Source of the DNA: Planctomycetota bacterium
Lineage (GTDB): Bacteria; Planctomycetota; Phycisphaerae; Phycisphaerales; SM1A02
Direction of reading: 5' to 3'
NCBI GenBank assembly: GCA_024230295.1
Contig: JAAERN010000074.1
Location: 1 to 53,836 of the forward strand
Length of the DNA: 53,836 nucleotides
The position numbers and the translations under genes are program-made. The notes below the pieces were generated by a model. The model ran no database searches. It saw only the letters and a program-made list of their open reading frames with translations, and was not told the origin of the DNA. Shown here one piece after another: positions 1 to 8,560 of the stretch (position 1 is its first letter; each line of letters opens with the position of its first letter).

Positions 1-1060
1 AGAAGAGCATCAACAGGCACAGAAGCGAAACGATGATCGCCTGAAGGAGCATCACATTTCGAGGCGCGCCGCCAGGCGTCGTCCGCTGGAATATCGGAGG
101 AATAAGTCCATCGTCTGCCGCAACCCGAAGTGACTCGGTCGGGCCGATCACCCAGACCATGATGTGCCCCGCCATCCCTGCAAGCGCCAGGATGGCCAGC
201 ACCTTGACGATCCAACCGACGCCGAGTGGATCAAGCACGTACTCAAAAACCTGCAATGTGCCAGCAGCGAGGTCGATCTTCTCGATCGGCACAAGCACTG
301 CGACGCTCAACGCGCCGAATATCGAAATTCCGAGTACGAGTAGCCCGGAGAACAGAAGAGACAATGGGATCGAACGCTGAGGACGCTCGACATGACGGAA
401 GTGCACCGCGTTGACTTCGAGTCCGGAGAGAAATGAAAAAATCGCGGTGATTCCAACAATCTCTCCGATTGAATCAAATTTCGGGACCACCCCACCCCAT
501 GAAAGTGGGATCGCCGACTCATGGCCGGATCCGATCCACCATGCCGCCAGCGCAATTGCCAGAGCAACCGGCAGCAGCGTCCCTGCGTAGAGCAAACTGG
601 TCGTCACCCACCCACTGAAGTTCAGGCCTCGAAAGTTGAAGATGGTCGCCGACCAGAACACCGCGAGACTGATGCCGACCACGAATATCCCCATGTCCTT
701 GAGCGTCGGATCTATCGCATACGCAAATGACACTGCACAGACCGCAAGTACTGTCGGATACCAGATCAGTATCTGGAGCCACTGGCACCAGACACCAACA
801 AAGGCCCACCGCTCGCCAAGAGCCTCGCGGATCCAACGGTAGACACCACCGTCGTGCGGCCATCCCACCCCAAGTTCTGCCGCGACCAGTCCGACCGGAA
901 GAAAGAAGACCAGTGTGAAGATCGCGTAGTAGATGATCAGAGGAAGCCCGAATGAGCCGACCTCAGGCATGCCCTCCAGACCGACAACGACAGCTGTGCT
1001 CATCATCGCCAAAACGAACAGGGAAATCGGCCGACGTTTCTTCTTGGTGCTGTCCAGCAT
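1..1060 (-). CDS. APC-family amino acid permease (3' end cut by the window)
   Basis: This reading frame starts at an ATG at 1060, preceded by an AAGGTGG Shine-Dalgarno-like stretch, and runs off the left edge after about 353 residues. It is almost entirely hydrophobic. The N-terminal part reads SLFVLAMMSTAVVVGLEGMP followed by EVGSFGLPLIIYYAIF, typical of TM1-TM2 of APC-superfamily amino acid transporters. A conserved segment near residue 70 (GWPHDGGVYRWIREALGERW) matches the family's GG-Y-W region, and the nearest subgroup looks like the glutamate:GABA antiporter type. It is the last visible gene of a mog-sufE-permease group. The substrate cannot be told from the sequence. The family call is firm, the subgroup is an inference. 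Confidence 0.85.
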   Translation of the reverse strand, partial: MLDSTKKKRRPISLFVLAMMSTAVVVGLEGMPEVGSFGLPLIIYYAIFTLVFFLPVGLVAAELGVGWPHDGGVYRWIREALGERWAFVGVWCQWLQILIWYPTVLAVCAVSFAYAIDPTLKDMGIFVVGISLAVFWSATIFNFRGLNFSGWVTTSLLYAGTLLPVALAIALAAWWIGSGHESAIPLSWGGVVPKFDSIGEIVGITAIFSFLSGLEVNAVHFRHVERPQRSIPLSLLFSGLLVLGISIFGALSVAVLVPIEKIDLAAGTLQVFEYVLDPLGVGWIVKVLAILALAGMAGHIMVWVIGPTESLRVAADDGLIPPIFQRTTPGGAPRNVMLLQAIIVSLLCLLMLF

Positions 1061-1083
1061 CAAGTCCACCTTATCCGAACCGT

Positions 1084-1506
1084 TCAGCACGCGGCCATTT
1101 CAGCGGCCCGAGCCCTCACCTGTTGAATCATTCCGTGCAGTCCATTGCTTCGCGTCGGACTGAGGTGTTCATGTAACTGAAGCGTAGAGAAAAAACCATT
1201 CAAGTCATACCGAACAATCTCTTCGGGAGTCATGCCCTGAATCGCAATCACCACCAAGGCTGCCAGTCCCTTGACAAGGCCCGAGTCGCTGTCGGCGAGC
1301 AGCGTCACGATGCCGTCATCCCGGTGCAGTGAGACCCAGACCACGCTTTGGCAGCCATGAATAAGGTTGTCTTCAACTCGCTCAGCATCCGACATCTCGG
1401 GGAGTTTCTCGCCAAGATCCATGATGTATCTGTAGCGGTCTTCCCAGTCATCGAGGAAAGCAAATGCCTCCTCAACCTCTGCAATGTTCGGCAGCATGTT
1501 GGACAT
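1084..1506 (-). CDS. sufE: SufE-family sulfur acceptor for Fe-S cluster assembly
   Basis: SufE accepts persulfide sulfur from the cysteine desulfurase SufS and passes it to the SufBCD scaffold in the cytoplasm. The 140-residue protein has the family length. It carries the catalytic motif HGCQSVVW with Cys52, matching Cys51 of E. coli SufE, preceded by the usual LGEKLPEMSD...RVEDNLI segment. An upstream in-frame extension exists, but family alignment and length favour the ATG at 1506 (MSNMLPNIAEVEE). An ATG at 1527 is the alternative. Neither start has a clear Shine-Dalgarno sequence. It sits 37 nt after mog and 23 nt before the permease on the same strand. No sufS or sufBCD is in the window. 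Confidence 0.88.
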   Translation of the reverse strand: MSNMLPNIAEVEEAFAFLDDWEDRYRYIMDLGEKLPEMSDAERVEDNLIHGCQSVVWVSLHRDDGIVTLLADSDSGLVKGLAALVVIAIQGMTPEEIVRYDLNGFFSTLQLHEHLSPTRSNGLHGMIQQVRARAAEMAAC

Positions 1507-1543
1507 CGAGCAGGCATGGTAGTACATGCCGCCGCCGCGACCT

Positions 1544-2077
1544 TCAGCGAGCGTGCTTCGGGCGGAAGACCTCACACACATTCGAGTTGGTCTCAAGTCG
1601 CGGTCCGCCGATGAGATCCATGCAGTAAGGAACCGCAGGAAAGATCGCATTTAGGCAGTCAGCAACGGCCGAGGGCTTGCCCGGCAGGTTGACGATGAGC
1701 GATGTTCCCCGCGTGCCGGCGACCTGCCGCGAGAGAATTGCTGTCGGCACGATCTCCAGCGATGCCGCCCTCATGCACTCACCGAATCCGGGGAGCATTC
1801 GATCGCAGACTTGCACGGTCGCCTCGGGCGTGAGATCTCTCGGCGCGGGACCTGTGCCACCCGTTGTCAGCACGAGTGAACAATCTTCAGCATCACACAT
1901 CGAGCGCAGCACCGCCTCAATCCGATCTGTTTCATCCGGCACGATCACCATGACAGGCGTCCAGGCGACCGAGAGGGCCGCATTCAGCCACGACTGCACC
2001 GCTGGACCACCGCGGTCCTCATACTCCCCACGACTGGCGCGGTCGGATACCGTCAGAATGCCGATGTTGGCGGTCAT
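1544..2077 (-). CDS. mog: Molybdopterin adenylyltransferase (MogA/MoaB family)
   Basis: The enzyme adenylylates molybdopterin before molybdate insertion during Mo-cofactor synthesis. The 177-residue protein begins MTANIGILTVSDRASRGEYED, has the nucleotide-binding motif TTGGTGPAPRDLTPEAT near residue 70, and ends with the NLPGKPSAV loop, all typical of MogA/MoaB. The frame stays open upstream, but the ATG at 2077 matches the family start. There is no Shine-Dalgarno sequence. Instead a TATCCT hexamer ends 6 nt upstream, suggesting a leaderless message. It is first in the mog-sufE-permease group. No other moa, mob or moe gene is nearby, so separating MogA from MoaB rests on similarity alone. Confidence 0.88.
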   Translation of the reverse strand: MTANIGILTVSDRASRGEYEDRGGPAVQSWLNAALSVAWTPVMVIVPDETDRIEAVLRSMCDAEDCSLVLTTGGTGPAPRDLTPEATVQVCDRMLPGFGECMRAASLEIVPTAILSRQVAGTRGTSLIVNLPGKPSAVADCLNAIFPAVPYCMDLIGGPRLETNSNVCEVFRPKHAR

Positions 2078-2083
2078 ACGTTC

Positions 2084-2089
2084 AGGATA
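2084..2089 (-). promoter_or_regulatory. Putative -10 element of mog (TATCCT), leaderless start
   Basis: On the minus strand TATCCT lies 6 nt upstream of the mog ATG, with no Shine-Dalgarno sequence between. A transcript starting 6-7 nt after this hexamer would begin at or next to the start codon. No convincing -35 is seen, so this rests on the hexamer, its spacing and the recurrence of the pattern elsewhere in the window. Confidence 0.4.
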
Positions 2090-2110
2090 CTCGGCTGGAA
2101 CCCACCCCCG

Positions 2111-2158
2111 CAAAAAAGAACAAACCCCTCCGCCACGGTGCATCCGCGGCGGAGGGGT
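2111..2158 (-). terminator. Intrinsic terminator after the subtilase gene
   Basis: An 11-bp perfect stem (ACCCCTCCGCC at 2124-2134 with GGCGGAGGGGT at 2148-2158) is followed on the minus strand by a T-rich run (complement of 2111-2120, TTCTTTTTTG). It lies just after the subtilase stop codon and before the mog start region, so it separates these two minus-strand units. Confidence 0.88.
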
Positions 2159-2167
2159 CTGCATCGA

Positions 2168-4603
2168 TCAGCACGCTGCCCCGTAGTTATCAAGCGTGAC
2201 CAGAATGTCGTCGACATCGTAGTCTGTGCCGTATCCGGCCACGGCCTCCAGAATGTCATCAACATTGACAACGCCGTCACCATTCCAGTCACCTGGGCAC
2301 TCAACCTCGTCGCAGTACTTCTGCTCGATGCTGATCGCATCGACAGCTGCTTCGACAACCGATGGATCACCGAGATCCGACGCGGTGAATCGCAGTCGTA
2401 TCGAGTCCGACGGCGTGATGCCGGGGATCGCGGCAAGGTCCCACTCGACATTGAACCAACCTCCGCTGACTTCGCCTCCGGCTGGTCCGACTGTTTCGAG
2501 TTCGGTCCAAGTCGCGCCACCGTCGTCGCTGATATCTACGACGAAGATGTCATTCTGTGGGTCAGCACCACCACACGAGTAACCGTTGTTGTACCAACGG
2601 GCATACCGCAGGGTTCCGCCTTGACCACCATCCATGTTGGGGCTTGTCAGCGTAGTCGATCCGTCATCGATGTCCTCGTCATAGGCGTTGCCCGAGACGT
2701 AGCACATGCCCGAACCATCCGCGTCGCTGGCGTTGTCGCAACGAGCACCGTCGCTTCCGGACGGCACCGCGCGGATCCAGTTGCCTGTCCCTGCACCAGC
2801 AACAACCTCCCAGCCAAGATCGCTGTTGAAGTCGTCTTCGAAACTGATCTCGATGCCGCTCCATGCATCAGATGACCATGAATCGGCGGGAGCGCCATAG
2901 GGGCTACTCACATAGTCGCCGTCCATGCTCTCGACACTAATCCACCAACTCACGGTTGTGCCGCAGTCGAACGCGGGGAAGGTCCCGACCATGCCGCCGG
3001 TCACATCAACCATCGTCTCTTCGCCTGAGTCGGCGCCTGCAGACCAGTGCAGCAAACCGCTTCCGTCCAGAGGTGCGACGTTGCCGCCGATAGTGATGGC
3101 AATCTCGGTTCCGCCGCTAGGATCGACCAGTTCGGGTCGTCCGTCCGGATAGTCGATAGTCATACTTACTGTTTCAAGCGCCGACTCGACCGCAGCGACT
3201 GCGTCGACCAATCCATAGCCGAAATCATTGTCCTTGCCGACGGGCCCCTTTTCTTGCGCGGTGTCATAGATGATCTGCTTGACTTGTTCGCTACTGAGGT
3301 CCTGATTGGCTGAGAGCATGAGTGCCATCACACCATTAACATGCGGCGAGGCCATGGACGTCCCGCTGTAGGACGAGTAGCCACCTGGAACGCTTGAATA
3401 GGTATCAACGCCAGGCGCAGCGATGTCCGGCTTGATTGCACTACTGCCATTGCTGGTGCAGTTCGTCGGGCCGCGAGAGGAAAAACTCGCGATAGAGTCG
3501 CCGTTGTAGGGATCTGTGGCCGCAACGGCCATATTGCGGAAGTCATCGAGGGCACGGTCGCCCGGGCGACGAAGGCCGCTTGGGCCTTCATTGCCTGCTG
3601 AAAAGAGAACGATCACGCCTGCGGCCTCGCAGTTGTCGATGAAAGACCAGAATGTCTGGTCGCACTCGGGATATCCGTGCGCAGTAACCAGTCCCCATGA
3701 GTTCGAGTTCGTGTGAGGGACATCGAAACTTGTAAGCGGGTTACCGTCCGGATCTGCCAGCCACTGGAAGGAAAGGATGGCGTCGGACACCGTTTGTTCG
3801 ATCGTATACCGGTCGATTGGAGCTGCCGCAATCCACTCGGCGCCAGGGGCGACACCGATCTGCCCGCCGGGCGCACCGCCACAGACGGTTCCCATCGTAT
3901 GGGTGCCGTGTGACCCACTGTCGAACGGAAAACTATGGTTGTTCGTGTAGGGATCGTAGAAGGCCCACTCGGGGTGGCCGCTGTACAGCGGGTTGAGTCC
4001 TCGCCATCGGCTGGCAAGCGCTTCGTGCGAGCCTTGAACACCCGTATCCATATTCGAGACAACAATGCCTTGTCCGGTGTACCCCATGGCCCACACTTCG
4101 GGGACGCCGATCGAGACGAGTCCTTGTTCGGGGGCACGGTCGGCCGTCGTGTCGGTTGGAACACCATCACCGGCGGTCGGCTCGATCAATTCGATTCCAT
4201 AGTCTAGGGTCGCAAGCGCGACATCCTCGCGAGCAACAAGTTCTGCTGCGGCCGAGGGGGTTGCCTTCAACGCAATCACGCTGGTGATCCAGAATGGGGT
4301 TACTTCCGAGATCGCAGTCTTTGGTTGGGCATCGATCCAATCGACCACATCGGCTTGCCCATGGGCCGCTGCCTGCTGAAGCGCCGTCACAATCACTGCG
4401 TGGCGGTCGCGGCGAGCCAGCCGATCTGCGAGCATCTGCCCCTCCAGCGTCGCGACATCTGCTTGATGAGTGAGGTAGACCAGCATGCCCACCTGCCCAT
4501 CGGCCGGCGTCCGATCCAATAGGTCCTGAAGATTTACATCGACCTCGCCCGCCAAGGCGCCAAAAGTGAGTGCTGAAGCAGCCACGACGGATAAATATCG
4601 CAT
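2168..4603 (-). CDS. Secreted subtilisin-like (S8) serine protease with C-terminal dockerin-like module
   Basis: This 811-residue protein is probably exported: MRYLSVVAASALTFGALAGE is a signal peptide. An inhibitor-like propeptide spans roughly residues 20-150. The S8 catalytic domain spans about 160-470, with Asp186 (NMDTGVQGSH), His232 (SGSHGTHTMG), oxyanion Asn338 (SAGNEG) and nucleophile Ser416 (SGTSMASPHVNG). A beta-rich region with jelly-roll character (about 500-760) follows. The C-terminus has two EF-hand-like halves, GDWNGDGVVNVDDILEAV and YDVDDILVTLDNYG, resembling type I dockerin. The start has a good AGAGGAG Shine-Dalgarno, and a 7-bp inverted repeat lies just upstream. It is monocistronic, bounded by a strong terminator. 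The substrate is unknown. No cohesin partner is visible in the window. Confidence 0.93.
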   Translation of the reverse strand: MRYLSVVAASALTFGALAGEVDVNLQDLLDRTPADGQVGMLVYLTHQADVATLEGQMLADRLARRDRHAVIVTALQQAAAHGQADVVDWIDAQPKTAISEVTPFWITSVIALKATPSAAAELVAREDVALATLDYGIELIEPTAGDGVPTDTTADRAPEQGLVSIGVPEVWAMGYTGQGIVVSNMDTGVQGSHEALASRWRGLNPLYSGHPEWAFYDPYTNNHSFPFDSGSHGTHTMGTVCGGAPGGQIGVAPGAEWIAAAPIDRYTIEQTVSDAILSFQWLADPDGNPLTSFDVPHTNSNSWGLVTAHGYPECDQTFWSFIDNCEAAGVIVLFSAGNEGPSGLRRPGDRALDDFRNMAVAATDPYNGDSIASFSSRGPTNCTSNGSSAIKPDIAAPGVDTYSSVPGGYSSYSGTSMASPHVNGVMALMLSANQDLSSEQVKQIIYDTAQEKGPVGKDNDFGYGLVDAVAAVESALETVSMTIDYPDGRPELVDPSGGTEIAITIGGNVAPLDGSGLLHWSAGADSGEETMVDVTGGMVGTFPAFDCGTTVSWWISVESMDGDYVSSPYGAPADSWSSDAWSGIEISFEDDFNSDLGWEVVAGAGTGNWIRAVPSGSDGARCDNASDADGSGMCYVSGNAYDEDIDDGSTTLTSPNMDGGQGGTLRYARWYNNGYSCGGADPQNDIFVVDISDDGGATWTELETVGPAGGEVSGGWFNVEWDLAAIPGITPSDSIRLRFTASDLGDPSVVEAAVDAISIEQKYCDEVECPGDWNGDGVVNVDDILEAVAGYGTDYDVDDILVTLDNYGAAC

Positions 4604-4619
4604 TCAAGTCTCCTCTCTG

Positions 4620-4637
4620 GTCCGAACTATTTCGGAC
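4620..4637 (-). promoter_or_regulatory. Inverted repeat in the subtilase leader
   Basis: GTCCGAA-CTAT-TTCGGAC is a perfect 7-bp inverted repeat lying about 16 nt upstream of the subtilase start codon, immediately before its Shine-Dalgarno sequence. It could be an operator or a small 5'-UTR hairpin affecting ribosome access. No regulator can be assigned. Confidence 0.4.
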
Positions 4638-4739
4638 GGTCTCCCCATTGCCGCCTCACTGTACCCTCTCAGCGACTCAATCCAAGAGCGTAAACGGCCA
4701 TTCTGGCCTCTAAGTCACCCTATTTGAGATCCAAATCGC

Positions 4740-6116
4740 GTGAATTCGTCCCTTGACATCCATCTGGCAGGTGCTTCTGGCGAAGTCACCGGCGCCTGCA
4801 CGCTCTTGGAATCAGGCGGGCGGCTTCTCGCTATCGACGTTGGACTCATCCAAGGCACGCCCGAGCGAGAGGCTGCCAACGCCACAATCCCAATCGAGCA
4901 CCCTGAATGGCTCGATGCCGTTGTCATCACTCACGCCCATGCAGACCACTGCGGCAGACTTCCGATGTTGCCGAGGCTCGGATTCAAAGGGCCGGTGATC
5001 GCTTCGCCTGCGACTGCGGAACTCTTGCCGATCGTGCTTCGCGCAGCGGCCCGACTCCAGCAGCGGCTCTATGGCAAACGCTCTGCAACGGAAGATCGCA
5101 TGGGGGTGCTGTTCGATATGCGAGAAGTTGATCGCGTGTGCGAAAGGATCGAACCGCTTCAGTTCGGCGCCACGCGTGAGGTCGCTCCTGGCATCGGGGT
5201 GACCCTTCATCCCGCGGGCCATGTTCTTGGCGCCGCATCCGTCCTCATTGAGGGTCCTGATGGCCGCCGGGTTCTCGTGTCTGGAGATCTGGGGCATGAT
5301 CTGGGTAATCCCCTTCCGCCGCCGCCACCGCCACCGAGCGCCGATCTGGTCGTCATGGAATGCACCCGAGGGGATGTCGAGGATGCCACCCTCGAACACC
5401 CGCCCGAAACGTTGCTCTGGAACATCTTGCAGGAGGCGAGAATCAACGAGCAAGTTGTGATCGTCCCGACATTTGCGATCGGGCGTGCGCAGCAGCTGCT
5501 CTACCGGTTCGGAATTCTCTCGCGTGCGGGGAAGTTGGGTATGCCGGTGATGCTCGATTCCTACATGGCCTCAGTTGTAGCGCCGATGCACGCCGACCAC
5601 CCAACCGACCTCTCCAACTCGGCACAGTCGCTCCTGCGTGAGGGAATTGATCCACTTGACTTCCCAGAACTGCACAGGCTTCGCAGCCGCCAATCAGCGC
5701 AGGTCATCAAAGATCTTCGCGGTCCCGCAATCGTCCTTGCAGGAAGTGGTTTCGGAGACGCCGGTCCGATCGTCGAACACTTCATCAGGTGGCTGCCCTC
5801 ACGCCGCGGCCGGGTCCTGCTGGCTGGGTTCTGTATGCCTGGCACTGTTGTTGGGCGGCTTCTCGACGATCCGCCGCGAATCAAACTCAGAGGCCAGTGG
5901 ATTCCGGTTGAGGCTCCGATTGACATTTTGAAGTGTTTCTCGGGGCACGCAGACTCGCTCGGTCTCGAACGTTGGCTCCGAAGCATGCCCGGCGGACAGC
6001 CCCGCGTTCTGCTACATCACGGTGACCCAGAACCCCGAGCCGCCTTTGCATCAAAGCTTGGCCGCCTTGGATATGACGTCATGACTCCTACGCTCGGTGA
6101 GCGGGTGAGCGTATGA
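4740..6116 (+). CDS. Metallo-beta-lactamase / beta-CASP family hydrolase (YSH1/CPSF-like RNA-processing type)
   Basis: This 458-residue protein has the MBL fold followed by a beta-CASP insertion. Residues 8-60 (LAGASGEVTGACTLLES... LAIDVGLIQG) match the N-terminal strands of CPSF73/YSH1-like proteins. The metal-binding motif HAHADHCGRLP is near residue 63, followed by HPAGHVLGA (about 161) and VSGDLG (about 179). The C-terminal beta-CASP motifs appear as VIVPTFAIGRAQQLLY and FSGHADSLGLERW. The family cleaves RNA, and related members act in DNA repair. The start is a GTG with no clear Shine-Dalgarno. It overlaps the EamA gene by 4 nt, so the two are probably co-translated. RNA as substrate is inferred from the family. 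Confidence 0.9.
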   Translation: MNSSLDIHLAGASGEVTGACTLLESGGRLLAIDVGLIQGTPEREAANATIPIEHPEWLDAVVITHAHADHCGRLPMLPRLGFKGPVIASPATAELLPIVLRAAARLQQRLYGKRSATEDRMGVLFDMREVDRVCERIEPLQFGATREVAPGIGVTLHPAGHVLGAASVLIEGPDGRRVLVSGDLGHDLGNPLPPPPPPPSADLVVMECTRGDVEDATLEHPPETLLWNILQEARINEQVVIVPTFAIGRAQQLLYRFGILSRAGKLGMPVMLDSYMASVVAPMHADHPTDLSNSAQSLLREGIDPLDFPELHRLRSRQSAQVIKDLRGPAIVLAGSGFGDAGPIVEHFIRWLPSRRGRVLLAGFCMPGTVVGRLLDDPPRIKLRGQWIPVEAPIDILKCFSGHADSLGLERWLRSMPGGQPRVLLHHGDPEPRAAFASKLGRLGYDVMTPTLGERVSV

Positions 6117-7021
6117 GTCGATCTGCCTCGGCTAGTTGGGCAATTGCCGCGCTGCTGGCCGGTGTCATTGGCATCTCGTTTGCGTCGCCACTTGCGAAAC
6201 TTGCAGTTCATGGTTCCGACATCGGATGGATTGGCGCCGCATTCTGGAGAACCACCCTCTCCATTCCAATCCTGTGGGCCGTGCTGCTTGCTACGCGGCG
6301 GACATCCACGGCTGATCGGCCTCGTGAGCGCATCAGCTGGTGGCCGCTGCTCATTCCAGGAGTTTTCTTCGCGGGCGACTTGCTGACGTGGCATCTCTCG
6401 TTTGCATGGACGACAGCGGCCAGCGCCACCCTCCTTGCAAATCTCGCCGTCGTCATCGTCGGATTCGCCAGTTGGCTGTGGCTGCGTGAACGCTTTGATG
6501 GCAGGTATGTGCTCGGCGCTCTGCTTGCCATCGGTGGTGTGCTCTGGCTCGTGACGACCGCCACCGGGCCGGCGGATCATCCCCTTCGAATGCGAGGGGA
6601 TCTTCTAGCGATGTCCACCGCCGTTTTTTACGCCGGCTACATCCTGTCAATCAAAGTGCTTCGAGCCAAATATCGAGCGATCACCCTGATGGCCGTTGGC
6701 ACGCTGGCATCAAGCGTCATCCTGCTTGCCGCGGTACTGATCGCAGGCGAGCCGCTCTTCCCTAGCGGCATGGCCACCTGGGGCTGGTTGGTGCTGCTGG
6801 CAATCGTGCCACACTGCCTCGGGCAAGGTCTGATCGTCTGGTCGCTCTCGGCGCTCCCCGCATCAATGGCCGCCGTCACCCTTCTGCTCCAGCCCGTTGC
6901 AACCTCGGTCTGGGGTTGGCTCATGCTCGGGGAGGCGCTCGGCCCAAGTCAGATCGTGGCGGGCCTCGTCGTCATTGCTGGCATCGTGCTTGCGAGGCTG
7001 GGTAGCATGCGCGGCCCATGA
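6113..7021 (+). CDS. EamA/DMT-family transporter
   Basis: The 302-residue protein has about ten hydrophobic segments in two homologous halves, as expected for 10-TM drug/metabolite transporters. The first half includes GVIGISFASPLAKLAVHGSD and LTWHLSFAWTTAASATLLAN, the second begins around MSTAVFYAGYILSIKVLRAK. The glycine-rich end of each half (YVLGALLAIGGVLWLV and GPSQIVAGLVVIAGIVLA) is characteristic of EamA domains. It starts in an ATGA overlap with the beta-CASP gene and ends in another with the esterase gene, forming a three-gene unit. The substrate cannot be predicted from the sequence. Confidence 0.9.
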   Translation: MSRSASASWAIAALLAGVIGISFASPLAKLAVHGSDIGWIGAAFWRTTLSIPILWAVLLATRRTSTADRPRERISWWPLLIPGVFFAGDLLTWHLSFAWTTAASATLLANLAVVIVGFASWLWLRERFDGRYVLGALLAIGGVLWLVTTATGPADHPLRMRGDLLAMSTAVFYAGYILSIKVLRAKYRAITLMAVGTLASSVILLAAVLIAGEPLFPSGMATWGWLVLLAIVPHCLGQGLIVWSLSALPASMAAVTLLLQPVATSVWGWLMLGEALGPSQIVAGLVVIAGIVLARLGSMRGP

Positions 7022-7683
7022 CGACTCTCCCACCGCTTCAAACGATTGTGACCCCTCCATCCCGAGACGGCGCGGCATCCGATGGCTGCCTGGTGCTGCT
7101 GCATGGCTACGGCGCCAATGCCAATGATCTGATGCCGCTGCGTGATGAGATCGCACCCACATGGACGGCTATTGCCGCCGAAGCCCCATACGATCTTGGT
7201 CCCGCGGGAATGCCCGGAGGCAGAGCCTGGTTCCACATCGCCCCCGACACGATGGGAGGCTTCCGGCTCGATATAGACGGGGCCCGAGAAGCACTGTTGC
7301 AACTGGCTGCAGAACTCCCTTTGGCAATCAACGAGGCGGGATGCACGGTCGAAGACACCGTCGTGCTCGGCTTCAGCCAAGGCGCGATGCTGGGGCATGC
7401 CCTCCTACTTCACGAGCACATGCCCATCCGCGGACTGGCTGCGTGCAGCGGACGAATTGTTCAGGAGATCTTTGGCAGCGGCGAAGGCGTCCCGGCCGAA
7501 ACACCGGTCTTTCTCTCGCACGGGACGCACGATGATCTGATCCCCATCACATCGGGGCATGCCATTCGCGCGTTCTACGAAGAGAACACACCGGCCAGTG
7601 TGAGTTGGTGCGAGGAACCGGTCGGTCACGGTATCGGGCCGGTCACACTCAAGGCGCTCCGGGATTGGTGCGACGGGCTGTAG
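7018..7683 (+). CDS. Alpha/beta hydrolase, phospholipase/carboxylesterase family
   Basis: The 221-residue protein matches the short esterase family that includes YpfH-like and acyl-protein thioesterase-like enzymes. It has the LLHGYGANANDL oxyanion loop (residues 27-38), the nucleophile elbow GFSQGA with Ser120, an acid residue at Asp172 or Asp173 in SHGTHDDLIPI, and catalytic His204 in VGHGI. There is no signal peptide, so it is probably cytoplasmic. It overlaps the EamA gene by 4 nt and is the last gene of the unit starting at 4740. The physiological ester substrate is unknown. Confidence 0.9.
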   Translation: MTTLPPLQTIVTPPSRDGAASDGCLVLLHGYGANANDLMPLRDEIAPTWTAIAAEAPYDLGPAGMPGGRAWFHIAPDTMGGFRLDIDGAREALLQLAAELPLAINEAGCTVEDTVVLGFSQGAMLGHALLLHEHMPIRGLAACSGRIVQEIFGSGEGVPAETPVFLSHGTHDDLIPITSGHAIRAFYEENTPASVSWCEEPVGHGIGPVTLKALRDWCDGL

Positions 7684-7686
7684 GGC

Positions 7687-7806
7687 CTACACCAGCATCA
7701 AGAAGCCCACAATCACTGCCAATATCACGATGACCGCAATGAACATGATTGCCCAGCAGCCAAAGCCGCCGCTTTCGTCGCCTTGGGTGTTCTCGGAATC
7801 GCTCAT
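7687..7806 (-). CDS. Small single-span membrane protein (39 aa)
   Basis: This short frame encodes MSDSENTQGDESGGFGCW followed by a strongly hydrophobic helix made of I, V, F, L and M residues up to the C-terminus (ending GFLMLV). The polar, acidic N-terminus and single membrane segment make it a plausible real peptide. AGAGGA lies 12-17 nt upstream of the ATG, which is somewhat far. It lies divergently from the superoxide dismutase gene and its stop is 3 nt beyond the end of the esterase gene. Its function is unknown. The call rests on composition, start signal and the otherwise empty gap. Confidence 0.55.
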   Translation of the reverse strand: MSDSENTQGDESGGFGCWAIMFIAVIVILAVIVGFLMLV

Positions 7807-7852
7807 GAGTCGGTGAATCCTCTCGTGGGTGAATGCGGATGATGATGTCCAC

Positions 7853-7867
7853 TTGACAGTACGTCAA
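7853..7867. promoter_or_regulatory. Short inverted repeat / -35-like site upstream of the superoxide dismutase gene
   Basis: TTGAC-AGTAC-GTCAA is a 5-bp inverted repeat whose left arm is also a perfect TTGACA -35-like hexamer, 55-70 nt before the dismutase start. No matching -10 at 17 nt is convincing. It could be an operator over the promoter of this oxidative-stress gene. The regulator is not identifiable. Confidence 0.3.
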
Positions 7868-7921
7868 ATCGATACGGTAGCATTTGGGATTCAGAACGAC
7901 CAATCAGGAGGAACGCCCCAA

Positions 7922-8560
7922 ATGACATTCACACTGCCAGACCTTCCATATTCATTCGATGCCCTGGAGCCGTTCATCGATGCGCGGACCATGGAGATTC
8001 ATCACGATAAACACCACGCCGGTTACGTCGCCAAACTCAATGCCGCGATCGAGGGGCATGCTGACTTGGCCGAGATGTGCCCAGGCACGATCTGTAGCAA
8101 CCTTGAGAAGGTTCCCGAGAACATTCGCACTGCCGTTCGCAACAATGGCGGCGGACATTTTAATCACTCCGTATTCTGGAAAGTCATGGGGCCCGGCAGC
8201 AGCGAGCCGACCGGAGCGCTGGCCAGTGCCATCGACGCCACCTTTGGCGACCTCGCTTCAATGAAGAAGCAGTTTGCAGCGGCAGCGGCTACGCGATTCG
8301 GCTCGGGCTGGGCGTGGCTGTGCGCGAGCGGCGGTTCTCTCTCGATTTGCACGACCGCGAATCAAGACAATCCCCTGATGTGTCTTGACGGCTACTGCTG
8401 CGGAACGCCCATCCTGTGCTTGGACGTCTGGGAACATGCCTACTACCTCAACTATCAGAACCGACGGCCCGATTACATCGAGGCATGGTGGAATGTTGTG
8501 AATTGGGATGCCGTCGGTGAGCGATTCGACAAGACAGCCTGCTGCTGCGGCGCTTCCTGA
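7922..8560 (+). CDS. sodA: Fe/Mn-type superoxide dismutase, unusually Cys-rich
   Basis: The enzyme converts superoxide to peroxide and oxygen. The 212-residue protein has the standard ligands His27 (EIHHDKHH), His82 ([11 protein letters not shown]), Asp168 and His172 ([19 protein letters not shown]). The GGGH-x-NH pattern and TANQDNPLM with Gln148 point to a manganese or cambialistic type, so the symbol is provisional. The start at 7922 follows a strong AGGAGG, while an upstream in-frame ATG at 7829 lacks family similarity. The protein contains 11 cysteines (53, 58, 134, 143, 154, 159, 160, 166, 207-209), including [13 protein letters not shown] next to the active site and a terminal TACCCGAS. 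Most Fe/Mn dismutases have few cysteines. There is no signal peptide. Confidence 0.93.
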   Translation: MTFTLPDLPYSFDALEPFIDARTMEIHHDKHHAGYVAKLNAAIEGHADLAEMCPGTICSNLEKVPENIRTAVRNNGGGHFNHSVFWKVMGPGSSEPTGALASAIDATFGDLASMKKQFAAAAATRFGSGWAWLCASGGSLSICTTANQDNPLMCLDGYCCGTPILCLDVWEHAYYLNYQNRRPDYIEAWWNVVNWDAVGERFDKTACCCGAS

